Made by a program: the position numbers and the translations under genes
Notes under the pieces: generated by a model
Told to the model about the DNA's origin: nothing
Seen by the model: the letters and a program-made list of their open reading frames with translations, nothing else
Databases searched by the model: none
Source: Lodderomyces elongisporus
Taxonomy: Eukaryota > Ascomycota > Pichiomycetes > Serinales > Debaryomycetaceae
Length of the DNA: 64,000 nucleotides
Assembly: GCF_030384665.1 (NCBI RefSeq)
Contig: NC_083676.1
Coordinates: forward strand, 1,798,001-1,862,000
Direction of reading: 5' to 3'
In this document: piece by piece, positions 34,260-44,247 of the stretch
Layout of the letters: the number at the start of each line of letters is the position of its first letter
Position numbering within the stretch: the first letter of the stretch is position 1

Positions 34260-35114
34260 TTATACTATCTGTTCATCAAATTTTTCGCTTTTTAGGTTAT
34301 TTAAAGGCGTTGATGGCTCTGATTCAATATTTAGGTTCTCGCTTTGTGAGGAATCTTCTTCTTCTTCTTCCCCTACGCTTTCCTCCTCCTCCTCTTCTTC
34401 TTCTTCTTCTTCTTCTCCCTCTCCCTTTTCTTCACGTTTTTTGGCATCTTGCTTCTCCTTTCTTCCGAACCGCAACCACCATATAAAGTGGCTAGTGAAA
34501 ATACCTAATTCCAAGGCAAAGACAATAGCATACAAAACGATACTCATGATGTCTATCTCTCCCACAACAACACTTAATAATGAAAAAATAGCACCCAATG
34601 AATCCATCGTTAAAAAGACAAAGTTGATACCAATAACACGCCCTTTCCGTTTAGCCAACTCAAAATAGGGTGGGATCAATCCCAAGGCCAAGAGCACTGA
34701 TGCTACGATTCCAATAATCAACATGGGCCATTTAATTCCCCTCCTGTGAAGTGGCCTGAGCCACAAGATAAAGCCTACTTCCAATCCGATCGATATAACC
34801 ACAAATGTGGCAACTAAGACAACCATCTTCCACCTCGCCACAACGCTTGGTGGATAGTATAATACCTGAGCCCACGTCACCAAACAGAAAAATGTAAACA
34901 ATTGTGGTTGAATCCTTAGCGGAATAGAACCATCTATCCCAAAAAAATATATCGAAAACGGTACACCACTTGCAGCCCAAAGAAACATCATGAGTGGAGG
35001 TAAACCTTCACAGTTCTTCGTCCTAAAGTTTCTTATAATTTGAGGTACAAGTTGGATGCACCAAAGAACTGTACCAATTGTACCCAAGACATTCACCGCA
35101 ACTTCGTTGTGCAT
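34260..35114 (-). CDS. PQ-loop (MtN3/SWEET superfamily) seven-helix membrane protein
   Basis: The 284-residue protein has about seven hydrophobic segments between residues 6 and 215. The first PQ-loop is clear, with QLVPQIIRNF (Pro24, Gln25) followed by a cytosolic NCEGLPP turn. The second repeat, near LGLIPPYFELAKRKG at 144-158, has PP in place of PQ. PQ-loop proteins such as yeast Ypq1-3 and mammalian PQLC2 transport cationic amino acids at the vacuole or lysosome, and cystinosin exports cystine; this protein appears closer to the less studied fungal group that includes YDR090C, so the cargo is unknown. Residues 229-254 are an almost pure Glu tail encoded by GAA/GAG repeats. The start at 35114 precedes the first helix directly. 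Confidence 0.85.
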   Translation of the reverse strand: MHNEVAVNVLGTIGTVLWCIQLVPQIIRNFRTKNCEGLPPLMMFLWAASGVPFSIYFFGIDGSIPLRIQPQLFTFFCLVTWAQVLYYPPSVVARWKMVVLVATFVVISIGLEVGFILWLRPLHRRGIKWPMLIIGIVASVLLALGLIPPYFELAKRKGRVIGINFVFLTMDSLGAIFSLLSVVVGEIDIMSIVLYAIVFALELGIFTSHFIWWLRFGRKEKQDAKKREEKGEGEEEEEEEEEEEESVGEEEEEDSSQSENLNIESEPSTPLNNLKSEKFDEQIV

Positions 35115-36045
35115 ATTATATTAAATTCCAATTCTAGTCCGTTGGTATGTTCAGTAATGTGTTTATCCAAAATAGAATAAAAATTAAAAACTTCAAATAA
35201 AAAGAAAAAAAAAAAGAAAAAAAAAGACCTCAAGTAAATAACAAATGGCGAATGACAAATGAGAAAAGGTTAAAGGAGAAAGTGGTTGTCCTCATCACCT
35301 TTGGATAGACATAGGGAATATACTGTGGTCTTTATATTGTTTTGATGCCGTTCCTAAAAGTATATTGCGTTTTTGCTCTATCTTCAACTTCCCTCCCCAG
35401 ATATTACCCTTTTTTTATTTTTTTTTATATATTTTAATTTTTTTTATTTTTTTTATTTTTTTTTTGAATTCAATTGCCTCTACGCCACACGTTAAAAAAG
35501 TTTATGGTTTGTGACATTTACAGCGGTTAATTAATATATGGAGAAGAGGATGAGAGACTGATGCGCTTTGCGCTTTTACACTGCAAACAAAATAATATGT
35601 TCATGGGAAAGGCATTTGATGAGAGAAACCACTTGTTAAGTTTATACAAACTTTGTAGAAATCAATTTTGTTGATACTGGGCTTGTATCGGTTAATCCTA
35701 TAGTGAAAATGACTACCCTTTTTCTTTCCCTTTCTTTACCTATTTTATTTTTTGCCAGTTCTAAAAAAACTTTACAGCGCCAAGAATGAAGTTTTGAATT
35801 TACGATACTATGTTTGACGCAATAAATACGAAAACAGAAATTGGTTCCGCGGTATATACCAGTAGCGTGAGATAATAACCGATTAGGAAACTGGGTACGC
35901 AAATTAAATGAAAAAATCAAAAGTCGAAAATAGATAATTAAAAATAGAAAATGAAAAATAGAAAATATACAATAAAAAATAAAAAATAGAAAATAAAAAG
36001 TATGAAATGCAAAGAAATATTGAATTGAATGAGTTGATATTGCAG
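35115..36045. other. Spacer: PQ-loop gene upstream region and RAD4 3' region
   Basis: About 930 bp without a gene. It contains T/A runs at about 35408-35465 and an AAAATAGAAAAT-type array at about 35935-36000, close to the RAD4 stop. The left part probably holds the PQ-loop gene promoter. Confidence 0.5.
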
Positions 36046-38805
36046 CTATTCACTCTCGTATTCAAAGTCCATACTGGATTGATCGGAAGAAGGCTCGCTG
36101 AACTTGGCTTCCGACAGAGAATCATCGTCGTCGTATACTTGAGAACTGCGTTGTCCATCATCTTCTAATTCATCGTTCTCTTCAACATATTTATGTACTC
36201 TTTTTCTAGTACTTCGAAGACCACGACTGCTGCTCCTCATCTCCTTGTATTCTTGACCAACTTCCTTGTCATAGCTGGTTTCCTCTTTCGCACCTTCTTT
36301 TTCTTCTTCCTTATCATGTCGTATCGCGTCATTGTGGTTTCTTGAATCATTTGGTTCGCTATCAGAAACAATGAATCCACCATCAAAAACTTCTTCTTCT
36401 TCTTCTTCTTCATCACTATTATCGTCGATTCCGTTTCTATCACTAACCTTATTGATGTAACTAGATTCTTTAAATACGCCACCTTGCAGTTGTGTCGAGT
36501 CATTCAAGCCTATTGCATGATCGTCAACGACAAACCCACCATCGTAATAGTCTTCTTGCTCCTCTTCTTCCTCTACTTCGTCTGCTTCCTCTACTTCCTC
36601 TTCTTCGCCTGTTTCCTCTTCTTCCTCTGCTTCATTTCTCTTGATTTCTTCCCCTCTCTTTTTCTTGGGACTGGCAAACTGAATCGTATCGCTGTCATCA
36701 TTAACAACACCATGGGATTTGTTTAAACGATTTTGCAAACGCAACTTGAGTAAAAAAAACCTCCAATTTTTCAAAGCATTCTCTTCAACTTGCATTTTCC
36801 GTTCATATTCCTCCATTTCAATCATAAAGTCTACTGCAACCCTTGTGGCTTCCTCGTGTATCTTGAGAACAACAATGCCACCTTCTTTTGCATTTGGCGT
36901 TCGTGCCCCTCCCTTACCTCTCTGAGTAAAATCAAATGAAGTAATTGCCTTTGCATAATCAATACCCAAGAATTGAGCTGTTTTTTGAAGCAACTTCAAC
37001 GAGACAGTATCCGAAATACGGATCAAGCAACAATTCTCTGGTATCATCGACTCTGTGTAAACATCAACATTTCCATATGCATTTTTTGGAATCCTATCCT
37101 CAAATTCAATCTTGGGAATATATAGTTTAGTCTGCGACTCTGCATACAAACGCACTTCTTCATCGTCAGTATTACTTTCGTGTGCCACATTACCACCACC
37201 ATTTCCTACTCCACTAGATTTAGTCTTCATGGGCATAGCACCAATCTTCAATATTCTTCCTCTCATATACCAAGCTTTCGCTGACCTCAATCTCTTTACA
37301 CAACTTCTCTTGTATACATCCACCAATTTCCCCGAACTCTTTATACGGAAAGTCCCACAAACGCTGGACTTGTCCTTTGGAGAAATAACTTCATTTTGAC
37401 GCAACTGAGATTCTAAAGCGTAAAGCGGGTGATTCTTAAACGCTTGTAGGTTATTGGGCATCCCTTCAGCCAAATCACGTTCATGAAACTCTTTCATCTC
37501 ATATATATCGCAAACTGATCTCTTTTTGCCTCTGTTAGCAGCTTGTAAAAGATTCTCATACCAATCTTCATCCTCACTTGATCTAAAAGATATTCTTTTC
37601 CGAATAGTCTTTGCATTATAATTAATGCAGTACCGCCGAGTCACATCCCTAATGCGTCCCACTTTGTCGATAGCCAATGCATAATGAAGTTGATTTCGCT
37701 CATCTGTAGCAGGTGGCTCAAAAGATGACTTCTTCCTCTTCGGACACGTTTCAATAATCTTCATAACAATGGGGTCAATACTGATCCATGAGTTTTTGTA
37801 CTTGTCGTAAACCTCAACCCAAAAGATTGGATAAGGTGAATCCATAAACTGCACATTGCTCTTTGTATGTTCTTCTAGTAGTTTCGTTGGACTGGTAATA
37901 ATGGTGTAGTCAGGAGGCTGTAGTGAGAAAACTAGTCTTGCATTCAAGCCTAGAGCCCTCAATAAAGTCACAAACCCTTGTGCCGCAACATCCCGACTAC
38001 CTCTGTAATTGGCAACAAGTTTCTTGAATAAATTCTTGGTTACAACCTCTGCCTCCTGAATCACTCCAAGTTCCTGCCAATCCTTTCTTACCAAGCCTTG
38101 AACTGTTATTCTAAATTTTTCACTATAGATCGCCATGATTTTCTTTAAAGCATCCAAAAGCTTCCGTGATCCAAGCAAAGGTGAGTTTTTGGAATCATAT
38201 GTAAGTAGTTGTTGAGTTTGTGTAGTTACACACGCTCGTTTTAACTTCTTACCAATATCCTTTGCATTACACCATCTGTTGCGCAAGATTAGGTGAATGA
38301 GCATTAGTGCAATATACTCTTTATGGATTTGCACTCTTCTTCGTCGCTCTTCTTTGCTAACAAAGTTCACTTTACTTCTTCCTTTCCCCGTCTTACTTAT
38401 CTCAAAATCTTCCTCTTCTGGTGCTCGTATTTGTATAGTTAACGCGTCTGCTTCAGCTGCTGAACCATTGTTGCTCTGCTCATCAAATTGATAGCTGTGG
38501 CCCGTATCTAATGAGATTTCTTCAAAATCTTCCGATTCCGCAGAACTTGCATCTGATGGTGGTTCACGTACGCCAAGATCTATATCTTCAAAATCATTTG
38601 AATCTGAGCTTTCGTCAAAGGAATGTTGGTCTTGCTCTTCTCTCAATTCTGTAGTTTTCTTATTTAAAGATTGTTTTTTGACGTTTCTTTTTTTTCTCCT
38701 AGGCTCTTCATTATCTCCATCACTACTATTGTTATTGGTGTTCCTCTTTGCTAGACGCGCTTCTCGAAGAAGCTGCTTATGATAATGGTTCGGGTTGTCC
38801 GACAT
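36046..38805 (-). CDS. RAD4: Rad4/XPC nucleotide-excision-repair damage recognition protein
   Basis: Rad4 binds helix-distorting DNA lesions with Rad23 and starts global nucleotide excision repair. In this 919-residue protein the transglutaminase-like domain spans about 170-400 (GFVTLLRALGLNARLVFSLQ around 275-295, FWVEVYDKYKNSWISIDP further on, then HYALAIDKVGRIRDVTRRY), and the three beta-hairpin domains follow at about 440-690 (ERDLAEGMPNNLQAFKNHP marks BHD1; the AKAWYMRGRILK segment lies in BHD2; FDFTQRGKGGARTPNAKEGG lies in BHD3). Residues 1-130 and the last 200 are acidic and disordered, with Glu runs from GAA repeats. Yeast Rad4 is 754 residues, so the additional length is in these tails. 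The paralogue Rad34 is the main alternative name, but a single Rad4 is expected outside the Saccharomyces lineage. The gene is divergent from the mitochondrial helical-repeat gene. Confidence 0.95.
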   Translation of the reverse strand: MSDNPNHYHKQLLREARLAKRNTNNNSSDGDNEEPRRKKRNVKKQSLNKKTTELREEQDQHSFDESSDSNDFEDIDLGVREPPSDASSAESEDFEEISLDTGHSYQFDEQSNNGSAAEADALTIQIRAPEEEDFEISKTGKGRSKVNFVSKEERRRRVQIHKEYIALMLIHLILRNRWCNAKDIGKKLKRACVTTQTQQLLTYDSKNSPLLGSRKLLDALKKIMAIYSEKFRITVQGLVRKDWQELGVIQEAEVVTKNLFKKLVANYRGSRDVAAQGFVTLLRALGLNARLVFSLQPPDYTIITSPTKLLEEHTKSNVQFMDSPYPIFWVEVYDKYKNSWISIDPIVMKIIETCPKRKKSSFEPPATDERNQLHYALAIDKVGRIRDVTRRYCINYNAKTIRKRISFRSSEDEDWYENLLQAANRGKKRSVCDIYEMKEFHERDLAEGMPNNLQAFKNHPLYALESQLRQNEVISPKDKSSVCGTFRIKSSGKLVDVYKRSCVKRLRSAKAWYMRGRILKIGAMPMKTKSSGVGNGGGNVAHESNTDDEEVRLYAESQTKLYIPKIEFEDRIPKNAYGNVDVYTESMIPENCCLIRISDTVSLKLLQKTAQFLGIDYAKAITSFDFTQRGKGGARTPNAKEGGIVVLKIHEEATRVAVDFMIEMEEYERKMQVEENALKNWRFFLLKLRLQNRLNKSHGVVNDDSDTIQFASPKKKRGEEIKRNEAEEEEETGEEEEVEEADEVEEEEEQEDYYDGGFVVDDHAIGLNDSTQLQGGVFKESSYINKVSDRNGIDDNSDEEEEEEEVFDGGFIVSDSEPNDSRNHNDAIRHDKEEEKEGAKEETSYDKEVGQEYKEMRSSSRGLRSTRKRVHKYVEENDELEDDGQRSSQVYDDDDSLSEAKFSEPSSDQSSMDFEYESE

Positions 38806-39244
38806 TTGAGCTCTCTAGCAACCAAAATAAAAAGAAATGTTCAATTGATACATATGTGTCAACTATTGGTTAAATAAAAAAAAAAAATTGAAAAAGTTAA
38901 ATTAAAATTTAGGGAGGGGGGAGAATCAGGACTATTTCAATCTTGTTAAGCTTATCGACAGATTATATGCTTGAAATGTGGTAGGGGTAGGGATAGCGGT
39001 TGCTACTGCTTGCTTTTCATGAATTAGTAGATAAAATTGATGCAAATACAAATAGAGAGAAACGGGAGCGCGATTCTTGCTATCCACTTTTCATTTTGAA
39101 AACAGAGGAGGGAGGAAAGAGGGAAAAAAAACTTAGAGAGAAAAAGAGGAAAAAAGGAAAAGATATATATTTCCAAGATGCAACTGAAAAATTCATAGAC
39201 AAAGATTGACAACAACAGATTCTCCCACACTTGAAGGGAAAGAC
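38806..39244. promoter_or_regulatory. Shared divergent promoter of RAD4 and the mitochondrial helical-repeat gene
   Basis: About 440 bp of mostly purine-rich DNA with A runs (38877-38890) and GA-rich tracts (39100-39165). It must hold both promoters; no specific site was recognised. Confidence 0.45.
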
Positions 39245-39259
39245 ATGAACAGGATATGA
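39245..39259 (+). promoter_or_regulatory. Four-codon upstream ORF overlapping the main start codon
   Basis: ATG AAC AGG ATA TGA: the uORF stop (TGA, 39257-39259) overlaps the main ATG (39256-39258) as ATGA. This arrangement could allow termination-reinitiation or limit translation of the gene that follows. It is an observation from the sequence; use in vivo is unknown. Confidence 0.5.
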
Positions 39260-41517
39260 CAATATGTTGGTTAACACGACATCATTGCAGGTATACAGGT
39301 GTATCGAGTATATGCATAACGAACCAAGGGAGTCGCATCTATCAGGCTCGCATGGCGAGTCTCCTTGCACACAGAGTTGACGAAAGAGTGGTTACAGAAC
39401 TTTATCAAAAATTGACTCAACACAAGCAGAGCCAAGTTCGAATACAACCTCGAATAGAATATACTGCACTTTTTGCTAAATCTTTGGATAAAAGTGTGGA
39501 CTTTCGAATAGCAGACTCCTTGGTCTCTTCTGGGAAGCGTTATTCTCAAGCACATTTAACTACGTTATTAGAAAGCAGCGTGTTTCATATTGTGTGTGTT
39601 ATTGAATGTCTACGACAGGGCAAAGATGTACTGTTTATTCATAAAGAGTTTTTCTACAATGTAAATAACAAATGTAAAGAGCATGAAGTCGATTCAGATT
39701 TTACTGAGGATGTTAAACATTTAGCAACTACTTTTAATATCACACCTAACGATTTACTAGGAAAAGGAATAAGGAGTTTTTATAATATATCTCGAGGATT
39801 GGGTCAGAATACAAACATCTTGACGCTTGAAAACTGGATTGGTATTATGTCCTCAGAATCAGTTTCTTTAGCGTTTTCGCAAATGAACTCCAATGTTCCT
39901 GCATTTATCATGTTTGATACTTTGAATAGAACACCTCGTTATAGAGAAGAATACTTGATGCAATACGAGTTGTGGATCAATAATACTTTGCAAATTATGC
40001 AACAGAAACGACAACACACCAGCTCTTTAAAAGCTTGCATAAAGAATTTGGCACGACATGCTGTGATGTTTGAAAGCGCTTCACTTGCGCCACTTTTGAA
40101 GCACACGATCAACTTTTCCAAATCTAGAAATATGGGTTTCAAAATAGAATTGGAAGATTCTTTTGTTTGCGATCTCATATGGAATTTGGCTCTTATTCTG
40201 GTAAAGTATCAGTACGTTGAGTGGATGCATGTTGCTGATGCACAAAAAATTTTGATGAACTCTATTGGAAAAGGGCCAGATGGGCACAGATCCTTGACTT
40301 ATAGGGCCTATTTGGGAATTGCAATTGTAATGGCACAACTTTCCAAAACTAAAGGTTATCAAATTTTCAAAGCTGCGCAGAGTAAGTTTCCACTAGATTT
40401 GACAACAAGCAACAAAAAGGATTTAACTGCTTCTTTTATAACGGAGATATTGCTTGCAGAAAGTTCAGAAGAGGCACTACGTTTTTTTGCCAAGGGCTCT
40501 TTGGAACTAGAACTTAGCTCCAGTATCTGGCTTGCGCTTCTTCAAAGATTGAAAAATGATCGTGTAATGACCGAAGCCAAAGCTTTAGCATTGTTTCGGA
40601 AGCTTTTGAATTCGAAAACCAAGATAACAGGTGACTTGTTAACGGAGTTTTTACGACCTGTGCAGACAATTGAGACATTTGATGAGATGTACTCGAGTGT
40701 TGGTGCAGTATTTAATAACAAAGAGCACTTGTTCTTTGCAAAGTACTTGCGTCTCTTGTTGGATGATTCATCCATTTTAAGTTCTGATAAAAAGATACAT
40801 TATTCATGGGATCCAACGGAATATGAATGGAATGACAACTGTATTAACCACCGCGATACTCGATTCATCGAACATTACATTGAGAGGCTACGTTTGAAAT
40901 ATTCAAGTACTTCGATACAATTTACCAGTTTATGTTTCCGTTTGATTGCAAAATTTCAAAAACAAAATGTTTGGGATTTTTACAAGGAGGAAATAATTTT
41001 GAAAAATCATTTGCCGAATGCCCCATGCTTAGAGGTATTGCTTGACCTGGCTATTGAGCAAGTACAAACACAAATGTCGGGGCAGGAGCAGAAACACAAA
41101 CACAAACACAAACACACGCAATTACAACAGCAATTACTGAAAGCAGAAGCTACGCAGGAATTTCCAGCACCTCATTTTGCTATTCGAGAATTTCAAATAC
41201 ATGTCAAACAATCCTGTAATGAATTTGGAATACGTGCAAACGATACCCTATGGATTAAATACATTCACTTATTAGATCATGTGAAGTCGATTTCTGAGCT
41301 ATCTAAAATTATCAAATGGTGGGTTGACGTCAAATTTCACCCAAAAAAGAATACGTTATTAAGGTTATTGGCTGCACTACCTGAGGATTTTGCCGTGAGG
41401 CATATTATCCATCATGAGAAAGTTCATCTGAAAGAAGATTGGGATTGGCCAACTTTGAGAGAATTTAAAGAATACATGATTAAGTTTGAAAACGATGATT
41501 TACCAAAACAAGAATGA
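39256..41517 (+). CDS. Probable mitochondrial helical-repeat (PPR-like) protein
   Basis: I do not recognise the family with certainty. The 753-residue product starts with a segment that looks like a mitochondrial presequence: residues 1-40 contain Arg, Lys and His but no acidic residue until Asp40. The rest is almost entirely helical with no obvious catalytic motif, like yeast mitochondrial PPR proteins and translational activators (Atp22, Aep-type, Rmd9), which stabilise or activate single mitochondrial mRNAs. A Lys-His repeat (KHKHKHKHT) around residues 612-620 comes from an AAACAC repeat at about 41092-41117. Two starts are possible: 39256 (used here) and the in-frame ATG at 39352, which would remove the presequence. 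A tiny uORF overlaps the first start. Confidence 0.7.
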   Translation: MTICWLTRHHCRYTGVSSICITNQGSRIYQARMASLLAHRVDERVVTELYQKLTQHKQSQVRIQPRIEYTALFAKSLDKSVDFRIADSLVSSGKRYSQAHLTTLLESSVFHIVCVIECLRQGKDVLFIHKEFFYNVNNKCKEHEVDSDFTEDVKHLATTFNITPNDLLGKGIRSFYNISRGLGQNTNILTLENWIGIMSSESVSLAFSQMNSNVPAFIMFDTLNRTPRYREEYLMQYELWINNTLQIMQQKRQHTSSLKACIKNLARHAVMFESASLAPLLKHTINFSKSRNMGFKIELEDSFVCDLIWNLALILVKYQYVEWMHVADAQKILMNSIGKGPDGHRSLTYRAYLGIAIVMAQLSKTKGYQIFKAAQSKFPLDLTTSNKKDLTASFITEILLAESSEEALRFFAKGSLELELSSSIWLALLQRLKNDRVMTEAKALALFRKLLNSKTKITGDLLTEFLRPVQTIETFDEMYSSVGAVFNNKEHLFFAKYLRLLLDDSSILSSDKKIHYSWDPTEYEWNDNCINHRDTRFIEHYIERLRLKYSSTSIQFTSLCFRLIAKFQKQNVWDFYKEEIILKNHLPNAPCLEVLLDLAIEQVQTQMSGQEQKHKHKHKHTQLQQQLLKAEATQEFPAPHFAIREFQIHVKQSCNEFGIRANDTLWIKYIHLLDHVKSISELSKIIKWWVDVKFHPKKNTLLRLLAALPEDFAVRHIIHHEKVHLKEDWDWPTLREFKEYMIKFENDDLPKQE

Positions 41518-42249
41518 GAATGAGGAGAGGGAGAGCTCAGCAAGAAGATTGATATAATTACGCAGCTTTACTTGTATAATATTAATAGATGATAGACATT
41601 TTTTGATTTTTTTTTTTTGCCAAACGTATACTTGTGTAAACTTATTAATATACTCTAATAATGTGTTGAACTGTGTATCTATATGTGCTTTGTCTATGAT
41701 GTGCAAAAATGAAAGAGAGGTGAATAGAAGAAGTTTACTAATTCCGTCCTTCAGTAACCGCGAGCCAATCAAATTCCGTTCCTGTGATCTCCGACGTTTT
41801 ATCGGAAACAAAGGAAAAAAAAACTTGAATAAATAAATAAATAAATAAATAAAATAATTCTCAAAGATTCGCACATTATTTTTATAGCTTATGTTTGCAC
41901 TCGCTAACCTCAACCCAATGGTTGTCTCTATATATATATATATATTCTTTTTTTGTTTCCGCTTAATGCGAAAATCAAGAGAACAAAAAAATAAAAAAAA
42001 AAAATTCAATGAATTAATATATGAATAAATATATATATATAAATATATATATAGTTAGTTTTCGACCCCAGACTCTGAAAAAAAAAAAAATTTTGAAATT
42101 TTACTAGTTTTTTTTGGTCCAACTAAATTTCTCTTTTTCTTTTTTTCTATTCTTTTTGTTCTTTTGACTTTACCAACCCCAGGTTGTTATATATTTTTTA
42201 TTTTCCATATTTTCTTTTGTTGTGATTACTCCTTCTTCATTCTACAACA
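41518..42249 (+). promoter_or_regulatory. Fumarase upstream region
   Basis: About 730 bp between the helical-repeat gene and fumarase. It contains an AATA repeat (about 41826-41852), TA repeats (41930-41945, 42029-42052) and a TATATATT near 42187 about 60 bp before the ATG that could serve as TATA box. A 169-codon minus-strand frame here opens with TTG and translates AT-rich repeats, so I do not call it. Confidence 0.5.
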
Positions 42250-43731
42250 ATGTTGAGAACTATTGCCAGAAACAATACCAGTCTTAGAGCCACTACTCAG
42301 TTGAGAAGCTTCAGTACTTCTTTTGTTGCTCTTAAGGATACCAGAGTCGAGACCGATGCGTTTGGTCCAATCGATGTGCCAAACGACAAGTATTATGGTG
42401 CTCAAACTGCTAGATCCAAAATGAACTTTAAGATTGGTGGTGAAGCTGCAAGAATGCCAACCCCAATTGTTAGGGCTTTTGGAATTTTGAAGAAATCCAC
42501 TGCTTTGGTCAATGAGGAATTAGGCCAATTGGACCCTAAATTGTCCAAGGCTATTCAACAAGCTGCTACCGAAGTTTCTGAAGGTAAATTAGATGACCAC
42601 TTTCCATTAGTTGTGTTCCAAACTGGTTCCGGTACTCAATCCAACATGAACGCCAATGAAGTCATTTCAAACAGAGCCATTGAAATCTTGGGTGGAGAAT
42701 TGGGTTCAAAGAAACCAGTTCACCCAAATGACCACTGTAACATGTCACAATCATCAAACGACACTTTCCCAACTGTTATGCATATTGCTGCTGTTACCGA
42801 AATCAACAACTCATTGATTCCCCAATTGACCAAGTTGCGCGACTCGTTGCAAGCAAAGGCTGAAGAATTCAAGGATATCATCAAAATTGGTAGAACACAT
42901 TTACAAGATGCTACACCATTGACCTTGGGTCAAGAGTTTTCCGGTTACGCTCAGCAATTGACCAATGGTATTGAAAGAGTTGAAAAGACCTTGCCAAACT
43001 TGTTGTACTTGGCTCAAGGTGGTACCGCTGTTGGAACTGGTCTTAACACCAAGAAAGGTTGGGACGTTAAAGTTGCTGAACAAGTTTCAAAGTTGACCGG
43101 TTTCCCATTCAAGACCGCACCAAACAAATTTGAGGCTTTGGCTGCTCACGATGCCATTGTTGAAGCTTCAGGTGCTCTCAACACTATTGCCGCTTCATTG
43201 TTCAAGATTGCCAACGATATTAGATACTTGGGTTCAGGTCCAAGATGTGGTTACGGAGAATTGTCATTACCAGAAAACGAGCCAGGTTCCTCAATCATGC
43301 CAGGTAAGGTCAACCCAACTCAAAATGAGGCATTGACTATGGTTGCTTGTCAAGTCTTTGGTAACAACGCAGCAATCACCTTTGCAGGAGCCTCTGGTCA
43401 ATTTGAATTGAATGTTTTCAAACCAGTCATGATTGCCAACTTGTTATCATCAATCAGATTGATTGCTGATGGTGCCGCATCTTTCAGAGAACACTGTGTC
43501 GATGGTATCGTTGCCAACAAGGACAAGATTGAAAAGACTTTGCACGAGTCCTTGATGTTGGTTACTGCTTTGAACCCAAAGATTGGTTATGACGCAGCAT
43601 CAAAAACCGCCAAGAATGCTCACAAAAAGGGATTGACTTTGAAAGAATCAGCTTTGGAGTTGGGTGTATTAAGTGAAGCTGAATTTGACGAATGGGTTAG
43701 ACCAGAAAAGATGATTGGTCCAAAAGATTAA
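42250..43731 (+). CDS. FUM1: Class II fumarase (fumarate hydratase), mitochondrial/cytosolic
   Basis: Fumarase interconverts fumarate and L-malate in the tricarboxylic acid cycle, and a cytosolic pool acts in the DNA damage response in yeast. The 493-residue protein begins with a mitochondrial presequence ([21 protein letters not shown], Arg-rich and without acids). Class II motifs are all present: [13 protein letters not shown], the SSNDTFPT segment, [21 protein letters not shown], and the signature [15 protein letters not shown] at about 346-360. Residues and length fit a full-length active enzyme. The coding bias is strong: I saw no CTG codon, and leucine is mostly TTG, as in highly expressed genes of the CTG clade. 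C. albicans calls its close relative FUM12, as I recall. The downstream spacer has TA repeats (43770-43805). Confidence 0.98.
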   Translation: MLRTIARNNTSLRATTQLRSFSTSFVALKDTRVETDAFGPIDVPNDKYYGAQTARSKMNFKIGGEAARMPTPIVRAFGILKKSTALVNEELGQLDPKLSKAIQQAATEVSEGKLDDHFPLVVFQTGSGTQSNMNANEVISNRAIEILGGELGSKKPVHPNDHCNMSQSSNDTFPTVMHIAAVTEINNSLIPQLTKLRDSLQAKAEEFKDIIKIGRTHLQDATPLTLGQEFSGYAQQLTNGIERVEKTLPNLLYLAQGGTAVGTGLNTKKGWDVKVAEQVSKLTGFPFKTAPNKFEALAAHDAIVEASGALNTIAASLFKIANDIRYLGSGPRCGYGELSLPENEPGSSIMPGKVNPTQNEALTMVACQVFGNNAAITFAGASGQFELNVFKPVMIANLLSSIRLIADGAASFREHCVDGIVANKDKIEKTLHESLMLVTALNPKIGYDAASKTAKNAHKKGLTLKESALELGVLSEAEFDEWVRPEKMIGPKD

Positions 43732-44247
43732 TCATTTTGTATTTATTGATCAATATACATATGTATATATTTGTATATATATATATATATGTAAATATAT
43801 ATATAAAAGAAGAAACAATTTATTTCAGTGTAATCTGAGTCGATACATAGTTCACTATACCGTAGTTGTTATTCTTTTTTCTTTCTGCAATGTTTTTATT
43901 CTAAAGAAGATGTTATAGATTGGAATTTACCTCACATTTTAACAGTTGCGTTTTTTATATGTTTTTTTAAAAAATTCTATTTCTTCTTGTAATTTTGCAA
44001 TCTTGTCTTGAATAGTATTTCTCGTAAGCCGCTTTATACAATTTTTCTTTCCCCACCTTTATTTTGTTGGCTTGATTAGTTTTCTTTTTCATTCACCTTT
44101 CAGTTTTGTGTCACCTTTGCTTTTTTTACTTGAAGGATCATCACCACTTTGCAGTCTCAAACTCTATATGTCAAAAGCCTTACAAATACCAAATTCATTT
44201 ATTTTAGCTTGCTAATTAACTTGTATTCAACTTGTTACCACCTGCAC
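43732..44247 (+). promoter_or_regulatory. Fumarase 3' region and SPT2 upstream region
   Basis: About 515 bp between fumarase and the SPT2 ATG. A TA-rich tract just after the fumarase stop is a likely 3'-end signal. The frame of SPT2 stays open upstream to a TTG at 44149, which lies in this stretch but is probably leader. Confidence 0.45.

Noticed and set aside
41500..42009. 169-codon minus-strand frame
   Set aside because: It opens with TTG, overlaps the end of a well-supported gene and translates A/T repeats into Phe, Ile, Lys and Tyr runs.
44149..44247. 33-codon N-terminal extension of Spt2
   Set aside because: It begins with TTG and is hydrophobic, unlike Spt2 proteins.
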